DNA of 64,000 nucleotides from Eutrigla gurnardus (Eukaryota > Chordata > Actinopteri > Perciformes > Triglidae). Of the stretch, positions 26,367 through 39,624 are shown in pieces. The notes beneath the pieces are model-generated. The model was not told where the DNA came from. It saw only the letters and a program-made list of their open reading frames with translations, and made no database searches. Position numbers and translations under genes: made by a program. Every line of letters begins with the position of its first letter. The stretch's first letter is position 1. Where the stretch lies: positions 1,054,001 through 1,118,000 of the forward strand of contig CAUPSS010000009.1 in assembly GCA_963514095.1 (NCBI GenBank), read 5' to 3'.

Positions 26367-28945
26367 ATGTCTCCCTGTGATAGACTGGTTACCTGTCTGT
26401 CTCTACATGTCGGCCCTGTGATAGACTGGTTACCTGTCTGTCTCTACATGTCAGCCCTGTGATAGACTGGTTGCCTGTCTGTCTCTACATGTCAGCCCTG
26501 TGATAGACTGGTTACCTGTCTGTCTCTACATGTCTCCCTGTGATAGACTGGTTACCTGTCTGTCTCTACATGTCAGCCCTGTGATAGACTGGTTACCTGT
26601 CTGTCTCTACATGTCTCCCTGTGATAGACTGGTTGCCTGTCTGTCTCTACATGTCAGCCCTGTGATAGACTGGTTACCTGTCTGTCTCTACATGTCTCCC
26701 TGTGATAGACTGGTTACCTGTCTGTCTCTACATGTCTCCCTGTGATAGACTGGTTACCTGTCTGTCTTTACATGTCTCCCTGTGATAGACTGGTTACCTG
26801 TCTGTCTCTACATGTCTCCCTGTGATAGACTGGTTACCTGTCTGTCTCTACATGTCAGCCCTGTGATAGACTGGTTACCTGTCTGTCTCTACATGTCCCC
26901 CTGTGATAGACTGGTTACCTGTCGGTCTCTACATGTCTCCCTGTGATAGACTGGTTACCTGTCTGTCTCTACATGTCTCCCTGTGATAGACTGGTTACCT
27001 CTCTGTCTCCACATGTCTCCATTTGATAGACTGGTTACCTGTCTGTCTCTACATGTCAGCCATATGATAGACTGGTTACCTGTCTGTCTCTACATGTCAG
27101 CCCTGTGATAGACTGGTTACCTGTCTGTCTCTACATGTCAGCTGTGTGATAGACTGGTTACCTGTCTGTCTGTACATGTCTCCCTGTGATAGACTGGTTA
27201 CCTGTCTGTCTCTACATGTCTCCCTGTGATAGACTGGTTACCTGTCTGTCTCTACATGTCAGCCCTGTGATAGACTGGTTACCTGTCTGTCTCTACATGT
27301 CTCCCTGTGATAGACTGGTTACCTGTCTGTCTCTACATGTCTCCCTGTGATAGACTGGTCACATGTCTGTCTCTACATGTCTCCCTGTGATAGACTGGTT
27401 ACCTGTCTGTCTTTACATGTCTCCCTGTGATAGACTGGTTACCTGTCTGTCTCTACATGTCTCCCTGTGATAGACTGGTTACCTGTCTGTCTCTACATGT
27501 CTCCCTGTGATAGACTGGTTACCTGTCTGTCTCTACATGTCCCCCTGTGATAGACTGGTTACCTGTCTGTCTCTACATGTCCCCCTGTGATAGACTGGTT
27601 ACCTGTCTGTCTCTACATGTCGGCCCTGTGATAGACTGGTTACCTGTCTGTCTCTACATGTCAGCCCTGTGATAGACTGGTTGCCTGTCTGTCTCTACAT
27701 GTCTCCCTGTGATAGACTGGTTACCTGTCTGTCTCTACATGTCAGCCCTGTGATAGACTGGTTACCTGTCTGTCTCTACATGTCAGCCCTGTGATAGACT
27801 GGTTGCCTGTCTGTCTCTACATGTCTCCCTGTGATAGACTGGTTACCTGTCTGTCTCTACATGTCTCCCTGTGATAGACTGGTCACCTGTCTGTCTCTAC
27901 ATGTCTCCCTGTGATAGACTGGTTACCTGTCTGTCTTTACATGTCTCCCTGTGATAGACTGGTTACCTGTCTGTCTCTACATGTCTCCCTGTGATAGACT
28001 GGTTACCTGTCTGTCTCTACATGTCTCCCTGTGATAGACTGGTTACCTGTCTGTCTCTACATGTCCCCCTGTGATAGACTGGTTACCTGTCTGTCTCTAC
28101 ATGTCTCCCTGTGATAGACTGGTTACCTGTCTGTCTCTACATGTCTCCCTGTGAAAGACTGGTTACCTGTCTGTCTCTACATGTCCCCCTGTGATAGACT
28201 GGTTACCTGTCTGTCTCTACATGTCTCCCTGTGATAGACTGGTTACCTGTCTGTCTCTACATGTCGGCCCCATGATAGACTGGTTACCTGTCTGTCTCTA
28301 CATGTCTCCCTGTGATAGACTGGTTACCTGTCTGTCTCTACATGTCTCCCTGTGATAGACTGGTTACCTGTCTGTCTCTACATGTCAGCCCTGTGATAGA
28401 CTGGTTGCCTGTCTGTCTCTACATGTCAGCCCTGTGATAGACTGGTTACCTGTCTGTCTCTACATGTCTCCCTGTGATAGACTGGTTACCTGTCTGTCTC
28501 TACATGTCGGCCCCATGATAGACTGGTTACCTGTCTGTCTCTACATGTCTCCCTGTGATAGACTGGTTACCTGTCTGTCTCTACATGTCTCCCTGTGATA
28601 GACTGGTTACCTGTCTGTCTCTACATGTCAGCCCTGTGATAGACTGGTTGCCTGTCTGTCTCTACATGTCAGCCCTGTGATAGACTGGTTACCTGTCTGT
28701 CTCTACATGTCTCCCTGTGATAGACTGGTTACCTGTCTGTCTCTACATGTCTCCCTGTGATAGACTGGTTACCTGTCTGTCTCTACATGTCAGCCCTGTG
28801 ATAGACTGGTCACCTGTCTGTCTCTACATGTCAGCCCTATGATAGACTGGTTACCTGTCTGTCTCTACATGTCCCCCTGTGATAGACTGGTTACCTGTCG
28901 GTCTCTACATGTCTCCCTGTGATAGACTGGTTACCTGTCTGTCTC
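26367..28945. repeat. Block Q, copy 2 (partners 13,500-16,078 and 29,316-31,330)
   Basis: It matches the first copy at offset 12,867 over its full length and the third copy at offset 2,944 for its first 2 kb. Its right 1,188 bp (27,758-28,945) also match the start of the window. It therefore links compartments A and B. Confidence 0.84.
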
Positions 28946-29315
28946 TACATGTCTCCCTGTGATAGACTGGTTACCTGTCTGTCTCCACATGTCTCCATGT
29001 GATAGACTGGTTACCTGTCTGTCTCTACATGTCAGCCCTATGATAGACTGGTTACCTGTCTGTCTCTACATGTCTCCCTGTGATAGACTGGTTACCTGTC
29101 TGTCTCTACATGTCAGCCCTGTGATAGACTGGTTACCTGTCTGTATCTACATGTCTCCCTGTGATAGACTGGTTACCTGTCTGTCTCTACATGTCTCCCT
29201 GTGATAGACTGGTCACCTGTCTGTCTCTACATGTCTCCCTGTGATAGACTGGTCACCTGTCTGTCTCTACATGTCTCCCTGTGATAGACTGGTTACCTGT
29301 CTGTCTCTACATGTC

Positions 29316-31330
29316 TCCCTGTGATAGACTGGTTACCTGTCTGTCTCTACATGTCGGCCCTGTGATAGACTGGTTACCTGTCTGTCTCTACATGTCAGCC
29401 CTGTGATAGACTGGTTGCCTGTCTGTCTCTACATGTCAGCCCTGTGATAGACTGGTTACCTGTCTGTCTCTACATGTCTCCCTGTGATAGACTGGTTACC
29501 TGTCTGTCTCTACATGTCAGCCCTGTGATAGACTGGTTACCTGTCTGTCTCTACATGTCTCCCTGTGATAGACTGGTTGCCTGTCTGTCTTTACATGTCA
29601 GCCCTGTGATAGACTGGTTACCTGTCTGTCTCTACATGTCTCCCTGTGATAGACTGGTTACCTGTCTGTCTCTACATGTCTCCCTGTGATAGACTGGTTA
29701 CCTGTCTGTCTTTACATGTCTCCCTGTGATAGACTGGTTACCTGTCTGTCTCTACATGTCTCCCTGTGATAGACTGGTTACCTGTCTGTCTCTACATGTC
29801 AGCCCTGTGATAGACTGGTTACCTGTCTGTCTCTACATGTCCCCCTGTGATAGACTGGTTACCTGTCGGTCTCTACATGTCTCCCTGTGATAGACTGGTT
29901 ACCTGTCTGTCTCTACATGTCTCCCTGTGATAGACTGGTTACCTCTCTGTCTCCACATGTCTCCATTTGATAGACTGGTTACCTGTCTGTCTCAACATGT
30001 CAGCCATATGATAGACTGGTTACCTGTCTGTCTCTACATGTCAGCCCTGTGATAGACTGGTTACCTGTCTGTCTCTACATGTCAGCTGTGTGATAGACTG
30101 GTTACCTGTCTGTCTGTACATGTCTCCCTGTGATAGACTGGTTACCTGTCTGTCTCTACATGTCTCCCTGTGATAGACTGGTTACCTGTCTGTCTCTACA
30201 TGTCAGCCCTGTGATAGACTGGTTACCTGTCTGTCTCTACATGTCTCCCTGTGATAGACTGGTTACCTGTCTGTCTCTACATGTCTCCCTGTGATAGACT
30301 GGTCACATGTCTGTCTCTACATGTCTTCCTGTGATAGACTGGTTACCTGTCTGTCTTTACATGTCTCCCTGTGATAGACTGGTTACCTGTCTGTCTCTAC
30401 ATGTCTCCCTGTGATAGACTGGTTACCTGTCTGTCTCTACATGTCTCCCTGTGATAGACTGGTTACCTGTCTGTCTCTACATGTCCCCCTGTGATAGACT
30501 GGTTACCTGTCTGTCTCTACATGTCCCCCTGTGATAGACTGGTTACCTGTCTGTCTCTACATGTCGGCCCTGTGATAGACTGGTTACCTGTCTGTCTCTA
30601 CATGTCAGCCCTGTGATAGACTGGTTGCCTGTCTGTCTCTACATGTCTCCCTGTGATAGACTGGTTACCTGTCTGTCTCTACATGTCAGCCCTGTGATAG
30701 ACTGGTTACCTGTCTGTCTCTACATGTCAGCCCTGTGATAGACTGGTTGCCTGTCTGTCTCTACATGTCTCCCTGTGATAGACTGGTTACCTGTCTGTCT
30801 CTACATGTCTCCCTGTGATAGACTGGTCACCTGTCTGTCTCTACATGTCTCCCTGTGATAGACTGGTTACCTGTCTGTCTTTACATGTCTCCCTGTGATA
30901 GACTGGTTACCTGTCTGTCTCTACATGTCTCCCTGTGATAGACTGGTTACCTGTCTGTCTCTACATGTCTCCCTGTGATAGACTGGTTACCTGTCTGTCT
31001 CTACATGTCCCCCTGTGATAGACTGGTTACCTGTCTGTCTCTACATGTCTCCCTGTGATAGACTGGTTACCTGTCTGTCTCTACATGTCTCCCTGTGAAA
31101 GACTGGTTACCTGTCTGTCTCTACATGTCCCCCTGTGATAGACTGGTTACCTGTCTGTCTCTACATGTCTCCCTGTGATAGATTGGTTACCTGTCTGTCT
31201 CTACATGTCGGCCCCATGATAGACTGGTTACCTGTCTGTCTCTACATGTCTCCCTGTGATAGACTGGTTACCTGTCTGTCTCTACATGTCTCCCTGTGAT
31301 AGACTGGTTACCTGTCTGTCTCTACATGTC
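29316..31330. repeat. Block Q, copy 3 (partner 26,372-28,386)
   Basis: The offset is 2,944 (73 units). Differences seen in this copy are TTTAC near 29,590, CTCAACATG near 29,993, CTTCCTG near 30,325 and GATTGG near 31,181. GTGAAAG recurs at 31,097. The match ends near 31,330, where CGGCC faces CAGCC. Confidence 0.83.
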
Positions 31331-33948
31331 GGCCCTGTGATAGACTGGTTACCTGTCTGTCTCTACATGTCAGCCCTGTGATAGACTGGTTGCCTGTCTG
31401 TCTCTACATGTCAGCCCTGTGATAGACTGGTTACCTGTCTGTCTCTACATGTCTCCCTGTGATAGACTGGTTACCTGTCTGTCTCTACATGTCTCCCTGT
31501 GATAGACTGGTTACCTGTCTGTCTCTACATGTCAGCCCTGTGATAGACTGGTCACCTGTCTGTCTCTACATGTCAGCCCTATGATAGACTGGTTACCTGT
31601 CTGTCTCTACATGTCCCCTTGTGATAGACTGGTTACCTGTCGGTCTCTACATGTCTCCCTGTGATAGACTGGTTACCTGTCTGTCTCTACATGTCTCCCT
31701 GTGATAGACTGGTTACCTGTCTGTCTCCACATGTCTCCATGTGATAGACTGGTTACCTGTCTGTCTCTACATGTCAGCCCTATGATAGACTGGTTACCTG
31801 TCTGTCTCTACATGTCTCCCTGTGATAGACTGGTTACCTGTCTGTCTCTACATGTCAGCCCTGTGATAGACTGGTTACCTGTCTGTATCTACATGTCTCC
31901 CTGTGATAGACTGGTTACCTGTCTGTCTCTACATGTCTCCCTGTGATAGACTGGTCACCTGTCTGTCTCTACATGTCTCCCTGTGATAGACTGGTTACCT
32001 GTCTGTCTTTACATGTCTCCCTGTGATAGACTGGTTACCTGTCTGTCTCTACATGTCTCCCTGTGATAGACTGGTTACCTGTCTGTCTCTACATGTCTCC
32101 CTGTGATAGACTGGTTACCTGTCTGTCTCTACATGTCCCCCTGTGATAGACTGGTTACCTGTCTGTCTCTACATGTCTCCCTGTGATAGACTGGTTACCT
32201 GTCTGTCTCTACATGTCTCCCTGTGATAGACTGGTTACCTGTCTGTCTCTACATGTCCCCCTGTGATAGACTGGTTACCTGTCTGTCTCTACATGTCTCC
32301 CTGTGATAGACTGGTTACCTGTCTGTCTCTACATGTCGGCCCCATGATAGACTGGTTACCTGTCTGTCTCTACATGTCCCCCTGTGATAGACTGGTTACC
32401 TGTCGGTCTCTACATGTCTCCCTGTGATAGACTGGTAACCTGTCTGTCTCTACATGTCTCCCTGTGATAGACTGGTTACCTGTCTGTCTCCACATGTCTC
32501 CATGTGATAGACTGGTTACCTGTCTGTCTCTACATGTCAGCCCTATGATAGACTGGTTACCTGTCTGTCTCTACATGTCTCCCTGTGATAGACTGGTTAC
32601 CTGTCTGTCTCTACATGTCAGCCCTGTGATAGACTGGTTACCTGTCTGTATCTACATGTCTCCCTGTGATAGACTGGTTACCTGTCTGTCTCTACATGTC
32701 TCCCTGTGATAGACTGGTCACCTGTCTGTCTCTACATGTCTCCCTGTGATAGACTGGTTACCTGTCTGTCTTTACATGTCTCCCTGTGATAGACTGGTTA
32801 CCTGTCTGTCTCTACATGTCTCCCTGTGATAGACTGGTTACCTGTCTGTCTCTACATGTCTCCCTGTGATAGACTGGTTACCTGTCTGTCTCTACATGTC
32901 CCCCTGTGATAGACTGGTTACCTGTCTGTCTCTACATGTCTCCCTGTGATAGACTGGTTACCTGTCTGTCTCTACATGTCTCCCTGTGATAGACTGGTTA
33001 CCTGTCTGTCTCTACATGTCCCCCTGTGATAGACTGGTTACCTGTCTGTCTCTACATGTCTCCCTGTGATAGACTGGTTACCTGTCTGTCTCTACATGTC
33101 GGCCCCATGATAGACTGGTTACCTGTCTGTCTCTACATGTCTCCCTGTGATAGACTGGTTACCTGTCTGTCTCTACATGTCTCCCTGTGATAGACTGGTT
33201 ACCTGTCTGTCTCTACATGTCGGCCCTGTGATAGACTGGTTACCTGTCTGTCTCTACATGTCAGCCCTGTGATAGACTGGTTGCCTGTCTGTCTCTACAT
33301 GTCAGCCCTGTGATAGACTGGTTACCTGTCTGTCTCTACATGTCTCCCTGTGATAGACTGGTTACCTGTCTGTCTCTACATGTCAGCCCTGTGATAGACT
33401 GGTTACCTGTCTGTCTCTACATGTCTCCCTGTGATAGACTGGTTGCCTGTCGGTCTCTACATGTCAGCCCTGTGATAGACTGGTTACCTGTCTGTCTCTA
33501 CATGTCTCCCTGTGATAGACTGGTTACCTGTCTGTCTCTACATGTCTCCCTGTGATAGACTGGTTACCTGTCTGTCTTTACATGTCTCCCTGTGATAGAC
33601 TGGTTACCTGTCTGTCTCTACATGTCTCCCTGTGATAGACTGGTTACCTGTCTGTCTCTACATGTCAGCCCTGTGATAGACTGGTTACCTGTCTGTCTCT
33701 ACATGTCCCCCTGTGATAGACTGGTTACCTGTCGGTCTCTACATGTCTCCCTGTGATAGACTGGTTACCTGTCTGTCTCTACATGTCTCCCTGTGATAGA
33801 CTGGTTACCTGTCTGTCTCCACATGTCTCCATTTGATAGACTGGTTACCTGTCTGTCTCTACATGTCAGCCATATGATAGACTGGTTACCTGTCTGTCTC
33901 TACATGTCAGCCCTGTGATAGACTGGTTACCTGTCTGTCTCTACATGT
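30842..33948. repeat. 3,141-bp period HOR, copy 1
   Basis: It recurs at 33,983-37,089. Shared private features are GTGAAAG (31,097 and 34,238), GATTGG (31,181 and 34,322), CCCCTTGTG and GGTAACC. One difference is GGTTGCC followed by TCGGTC near 33,450, which the right copy lacks. The HOR holds two TATCTAC units 763 bp apart. Confidence 0.85.
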
Positions 33949-33982
33949 CAGCTGTGTGATAGACTGGTTACCTGTCTGTCTG

Positions 33983-36900
33983 TACATGTCTCCCTGTGAT
34001 AGACTGGTTACCTGTCTGTCTTTACATGTCTCCCTGTGATAGACTGGTTACCTGTCTGTCTCTACATGTCTCCCTGTGATAGACTGGTTACCTGTCTGTC
34101 TCTACATGTCTCCCTGTGATAGACTGGTTACCTGTCTGTCTCTACATGTCCCCCTGTGATAGACTGGTTACCTGTCTGTCTCTACATGTCTCCCTGTGAT
34201 AGACTGGTTACCTGTCTGTCTCTACATGTCTCCCTGTGAAAGACTGGTTACCTGTCTGTCTCTACATGTCCCCCTGTGATAGACTGGTTACCTGTCTGTC
34301 TCTACATGTCTCCCTGTGATAGATTGGTTACCTGTCTGTCTCTACATGTCGGCCCCATGATAGACTGGTTACCTGTCTGTCTCTACATGTCTCCCTGTGA
34401 TAGACTGGTTACCTGTCTGTCTCTACATGTCTCCCTGTGATAGACTGGTTACCTGTCTGTCTCTACATGTCGGCCCTGTGATAGACTGGTTACCTGTCTG
34501 TCTCTACATGTCAGCCCTGTGATAGACTGGTTGCCTGTCTGTCTCTACATGTCAGCCCTGTGATAGACTGGTTACCTGTCTGTCTCTACATGTCTCCCTG
34601 TGATAGACTGGTTACCTGTCTGTCTCTACATGTCTCCCTGTGATAGACTGGTTACCTGTCTGTCTCTACATGTCAGCCCTGTGATAGACTGGTCACCTGT
34701 CTGTCTCTACATGTCAGCCCTATGATAGACTGGTTACCTGTCTGTCTCTACATGTCCCCTTGTGATAGACTGGTTACCTGTCGGTCTCTACATGTCTCCC
34801 TGTGATAGACTGGTTACCTGTCTGTCTCTACATGTCTCCCTGTGATAGACTGGTTACCTGTCTGTCTCCACATGTCTCCATGTGATAGACTGGTTACCTG
34901 TCTGTCTCTACATGTCAGCCCTATGATAGACTGGTTACCTGTCTGTCTCTACATGTCTCCCTGTGATAGACTGGTTACCTGTCTGTCTCTACATGTCAGC
35001 CCTGTGATAGACTGGTTACCTGTCTGTATCTACATGTCTCCCTGTGATAGACTGGTTACCTGTCTGTCTCTACATGTCTCCCTGTGATAGACTGGTCACC
35101 TGTCTGTCTCTACATGTCTCCCTGTGATAGACTGGTTACCTGTCTGTCTTTACATGTCTCCCTGTGATAGACTGGTTACCTGTCTGTCTCTACATGTCTC
35201 CCTGTGATAGACTGGTTACCTGTCTGTCTCTACATGTCTCCCTGTGATAGACTGGTTACCTGTCTGTCTCTACATGTCCCCCTGTGATAGACTGGTTACC
35301 TGTCTGTCTCTACATGTCTCCCTGTGATAGACTGGTTACCTGTCTGTCTCTACATGTCTCCCTGTGATAGACTGGTTACCTGTCTGTCTCTACATGTCCC
35401 CCTGTGATAGACTGGTTACCTGTCTGTCTCTACATGTCTCCCTGTGATAGACTGGTTACCTGTCTGTCTCTACATGTCGGCCCCATGATAGACTGGTTAC
35501 CTGTCTGTCTCTACATGTCCCCCTGTGATAGACTGGTTACCTGTCGGTCTCTACATGTCTCCCTGTGATAGACTGGTAACCTGTCTGTCTCTACATGTCT
35601 CCCTGTGATAGACTGGTTACCTGTCTGTCTCCACATGTCTCCATGTGATAGACTGGTTACCTGTCTGTCTCTACATGTCAGCCCTATGATAGACTGGTTA
35701 CCTGTCTGTCTCTACATGTCTCCCTGTGATAGACTGGTTACCTGTCTGTCTCTACATGTCAGCCCTGTGATAGACTGGTTACCTGTCTGTATCTACATGT
35801 CTCCCTGTGATAGACTGGTTACCTGTCTGTCTCTACATGTCTCCCTGTGATAGACTGGTCACCTGTCTGTCTCTACATGTCTCCCTGTGATAGACTGGTT
35901 ACCTGTCTGTCTTTACATGTCTCCCTGTGATAGACTGGTTACCTGTCTGTCTCTACATGTCTCCCTGTGATAGACTGGTTACCTGTCTGTCTCTACATGT
36001 CTCCCTGTGATAGACTGGTTACCTGTCTGTCTCTACATGTCCCCCTGTGATAGACTGGTTACCTGTCTGTCTCTACATGTCTCCCTGTGATAGACTGGTT
36101 ACCTGTCTGTCTCTACATGTCTCCCTGTGATAGACTGGTTACCTGTCTGTCTCTACATGTCCCCCTGTGATAGACTGGTTACCTGTCTGTCTCTACATGT
36201 CTCCCTGTGATAGACTGGTTACCTGTCTGTCTCTACATGTCGGCCCCATGATAGACTGGTTACCTGTCTGTCTCTACATGTCTCCCTGTGATAGACTGGT
36301 TACCTGTCTGTCTCTACATGTCTCCCTGTGATAGACTGGTTACCTGTCTGTCTCTACATGTCGGCCCTGTGATAGACTGGTTACCTGTCTGTCTCTACAT
36401 GTCAGCCCTGTGATAGACTGGTTGCCTGTCTGTCTCTACATGTCAGCCCTGTGATAGACTGGTTACCTGTCTGTCTCTACATGTCTCCCTGTGATAGACT
36501 GGTTACCTGTCTGTCTCTACATGTCAGCCCTGTGATAGACTGGTTACCTGTCTGTCTCTACATGTCTCCCTGTGATAGACTGGTTGCCTGTCTGTCTCTA
36601 CATGTCAGCCCTGTGATAGACTGGTTACCTGTCTGTCTCTACATGTCTCCCTGTGATAGACTGGTTACCTGTCTGTCTCTACATGTCTCCCTGTGATAGA
36701 CTGGTTACCTGTCTGTCTTTACATGTCTCCCTGTGATAGACTGGTTACCTGTCTGTCTCTACATGTCTCCCTGTGATAGACTGGTTACCTGTCTGTCTCT
36801 ACATGTCAGCCCTGTGATAGACTGGTTACCTGTCTGTCTCTACATGTCCCCCTGTGATAGACTGGTTACCTGTCGGTCTCTACATGTCTCCCTGTGATAG

Positions 36901-37089
36901 ACTGGTTACCTGTCTGTCTCTACATGTCTCCCTGTGATAGACTGGTTACCTGTCTGTCTCCACATGTCTCCATTTGATAGACTGGTTACCTGTCTGTCTC
37001 TACATGTCAGCCATATGATAGACTGGTTACCTGTCTGTCTCTACATGTCAGCCCTGTGATAGACTGGTTACCTGTCTGTCTCTACATGT
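33983..37089. repeat. 3,141-bp period HOR, copy 2
   Basis: It follows the first copy almost directly. It ends where a CAGCTGTGTG unit in the first copy faces CTCCC, at about 33,949/37,090. Its last part, from 34,534, is copied again at offset 2,496. Confidence 0.85.
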
Positions 37090-39585
37090 CTCCCTGTGAT
37101 AGACTGGTTACCTGTCTGTCTCTACATGTCTCCCTGTGATAGACTGGTTACCTGTCTGTCTCTACATGTCAGCCCTGTGATAGACTGGTCACCTGTCTGT
37201 CTCTACATGTCAGCCCTATGATAGACTGGTTACCTGTCTGTCTCTACATGTCCCCTTGTGATAGACTGGTTACCTGTCGGTCTCTACATGTCTCCCTGTG
37301 ATAGACTGGTTACCTGTCTGTCTCTACATGTCTCCCTGTGATAGACTGGTTACCTGTCTGTCTCCACATGTCTCCATGTGATAGACTGGTTACCTGTCTG
37401 TCTCTACATGTCAGCCCTATGATAGACTGGTTACCTGTCTGTCTCTACATGTCTCCCTGTGATAGACTGGTTACCTGTCTGTCTCTACATGTCAGCCCTG
37501 TGATAGACTGGTTACCTGTCTGTATCTACATGTCTCCCTGTGATAGACTGGTTACCTGTCTGTCTCTACATGTCTCCCTGTGATAGACTGGTCACCTGTC
37601 TGTCTCTACATGTCTCCCTGTGATAGACTGGTTACCTGTCTGTCTTTACATGTCTCCCTGTGATAGACTGGTTACCTGTCTGTCTCTACATGTCTCCCTG
37701 TGATAGACTGGTTACCTGTCTGTCTCTACATGTCTCCCTGTGATAGACTGGTTACCTGTCTGTCTCTACATGTCCCCCTGTGATAGACTGGTTACCTGTC
37801 TGTCTCTACATGTCTCCCTGTGATAGACTGGTTACCTGTCTGTCTCTACATGTCTCCCTGTGATAGACTGGTTACCTGTCTGTCTCTACATGTCCCCCTG
37901 TGATAGACTGGTTACCTGTCTGTCTCTACATGTCTCCCTGTGATAGACTGGTTACCTGTCTGTCTCTACATGTCGGCCCCATGATAGACTGGTTACCTGT
38001 CTGTCTCTACATGTCCCCCTGTGATAGACTGGTTACCTGTCGGTCTCTACATGTCTCCCTGTGATAGACTGGTAACCTGTCTGTCTCTACATGTCTCCCT
38101 GTGATAGACTGGTTACCTGTCTGTCTCCACATGTCTCCATGTGATAGACTGGTTACCTGTCTGTCTCTACATGTCAGCCCTATGATAGACTGGTTACCTG
38201 TCTGTCTCTACATGTCTCCCTGTGATAGACTGGTTACCTGTCTGTCTCTACATGTCAGCCCTGTGATAGACTGGTTACCTGTCTGTATCTACATGTCTCC
38301 CTGTGATAGACTGGTTACCTGTCTGTCTCTACATGTCTCCCTGTGATAGACTGGTCACCTGTCTGTCTCTACATGTCTCCCTGTGATAGACTGGTTACCT
38401 GTCTGTCTTTACATGTCTCCCTGTGATAGACTGGTTACCTGTCTGTCTCTACATGTCTCCCTGTGATAGACTGGTTACCTGTCTGTCTCTACATGTCTCC
38501 CTGTGATAGACTGGTTACCTGTCTGTCTCTACATGTCCCCCTGTGATAGACTGGTTACCTGTCTGTCTCTACATGTCTCCCTGTGATAGACTGGTTACCT
38601 GTCTGTCTCTACATGTCTCCCTGTGATAGACTGGTTACCTGTCTGTCTCTACATGTCCCCCTGTGATAGACTGGTTACCTGTCTGTCTCTACATGTCTCC
38701 CTGTGATAGACTGGTTACCTGTCTGTCTCTACATGTCGGCCCCATGATAGACTGGTTACCTGTCTGTCTCTACATGTCTCCCTGTGATAGACTGGTTACC
38801 TGTCTGTCTCTACATGTCTCCCTGTGATAGACTGGTTACCTGTCTGTCTCTACATGTCGGCCCTGTGATAGACTGGTTACCTGTCTGTCTCTACATGTCA
38901 GCCCTGTGATAGACTGGTTGCCTGTCTGTCTCTACATGTCAGCCCTGTGATAGACTGGTTACCTGTCTGTCTCTACATGTCTCCCTGTGATAGACTGGTT
39001 ACCTGTCTGTCTCTACATGTCAGCCCTGTGATAGACTGGTTACCTGTCTGTCTCTACATGTCTCCCTGTGATAGACTGGTTGCCTGTCTGTCTCTACATG
39101 TCAGCCCTGTGATAGACTGGTTACCTGTCTGTCTCTACATGTCTCCCTGTGATAGACTGGTTACCTGTCTGTCTCTACATGTCTCCCTGTGATAGACTGG
39201 TTACCTGTCTGTCTTTACATGTCTCCCTGTGATAGACTGGTTACCTGTCTGTCTCTACATGTCTCCCTGTGATAGACTGGTTACCTGTCTGTCTCTACAT
39301 GTCAGCCCTGTGATAGACTGGTTACCTGTCTGTCTCTACATGTCCCCCTGTGATAGACTGGTTACCTGTCGGTCTCTACATGTCTCCCTGTGATAGACTG
39401 GTTACCTGTCTGTCTCTACATGTCTCCCTGTGATAGACTGGTTACCTGTCTGTCTCCACATGTCTCCATTTGATAGACTGGTTACCTGTCTGTCTCTACA
39501 TGTCAGCCATATGATAGACTGGTTACCTGTCTGTCTCTACATGTCAGCCCTGTGATAGACTGGTTACCTGTCTGTCTCTACATGT
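37030..39585. repeat. 2,496-bp period HOR copy (partner 34,534-37,089)
   Basis: This is a further copy of the same HOR, shorter at its left because the GTGAAAG-GATTGG part is missing. CCCCTTGTG, GGTAACC and both TATCTAC units are kept. The copy then runs into CAGCTGTGTG and a TGTACAGG unit (39,619) that breaks the ACATGT palindrome. Confidence 0.83.
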
Positions 39586-39624
39586 CAGCTGTGTGATAGA
39601 CTGGTTACCTGTCTGTCTGTACAG

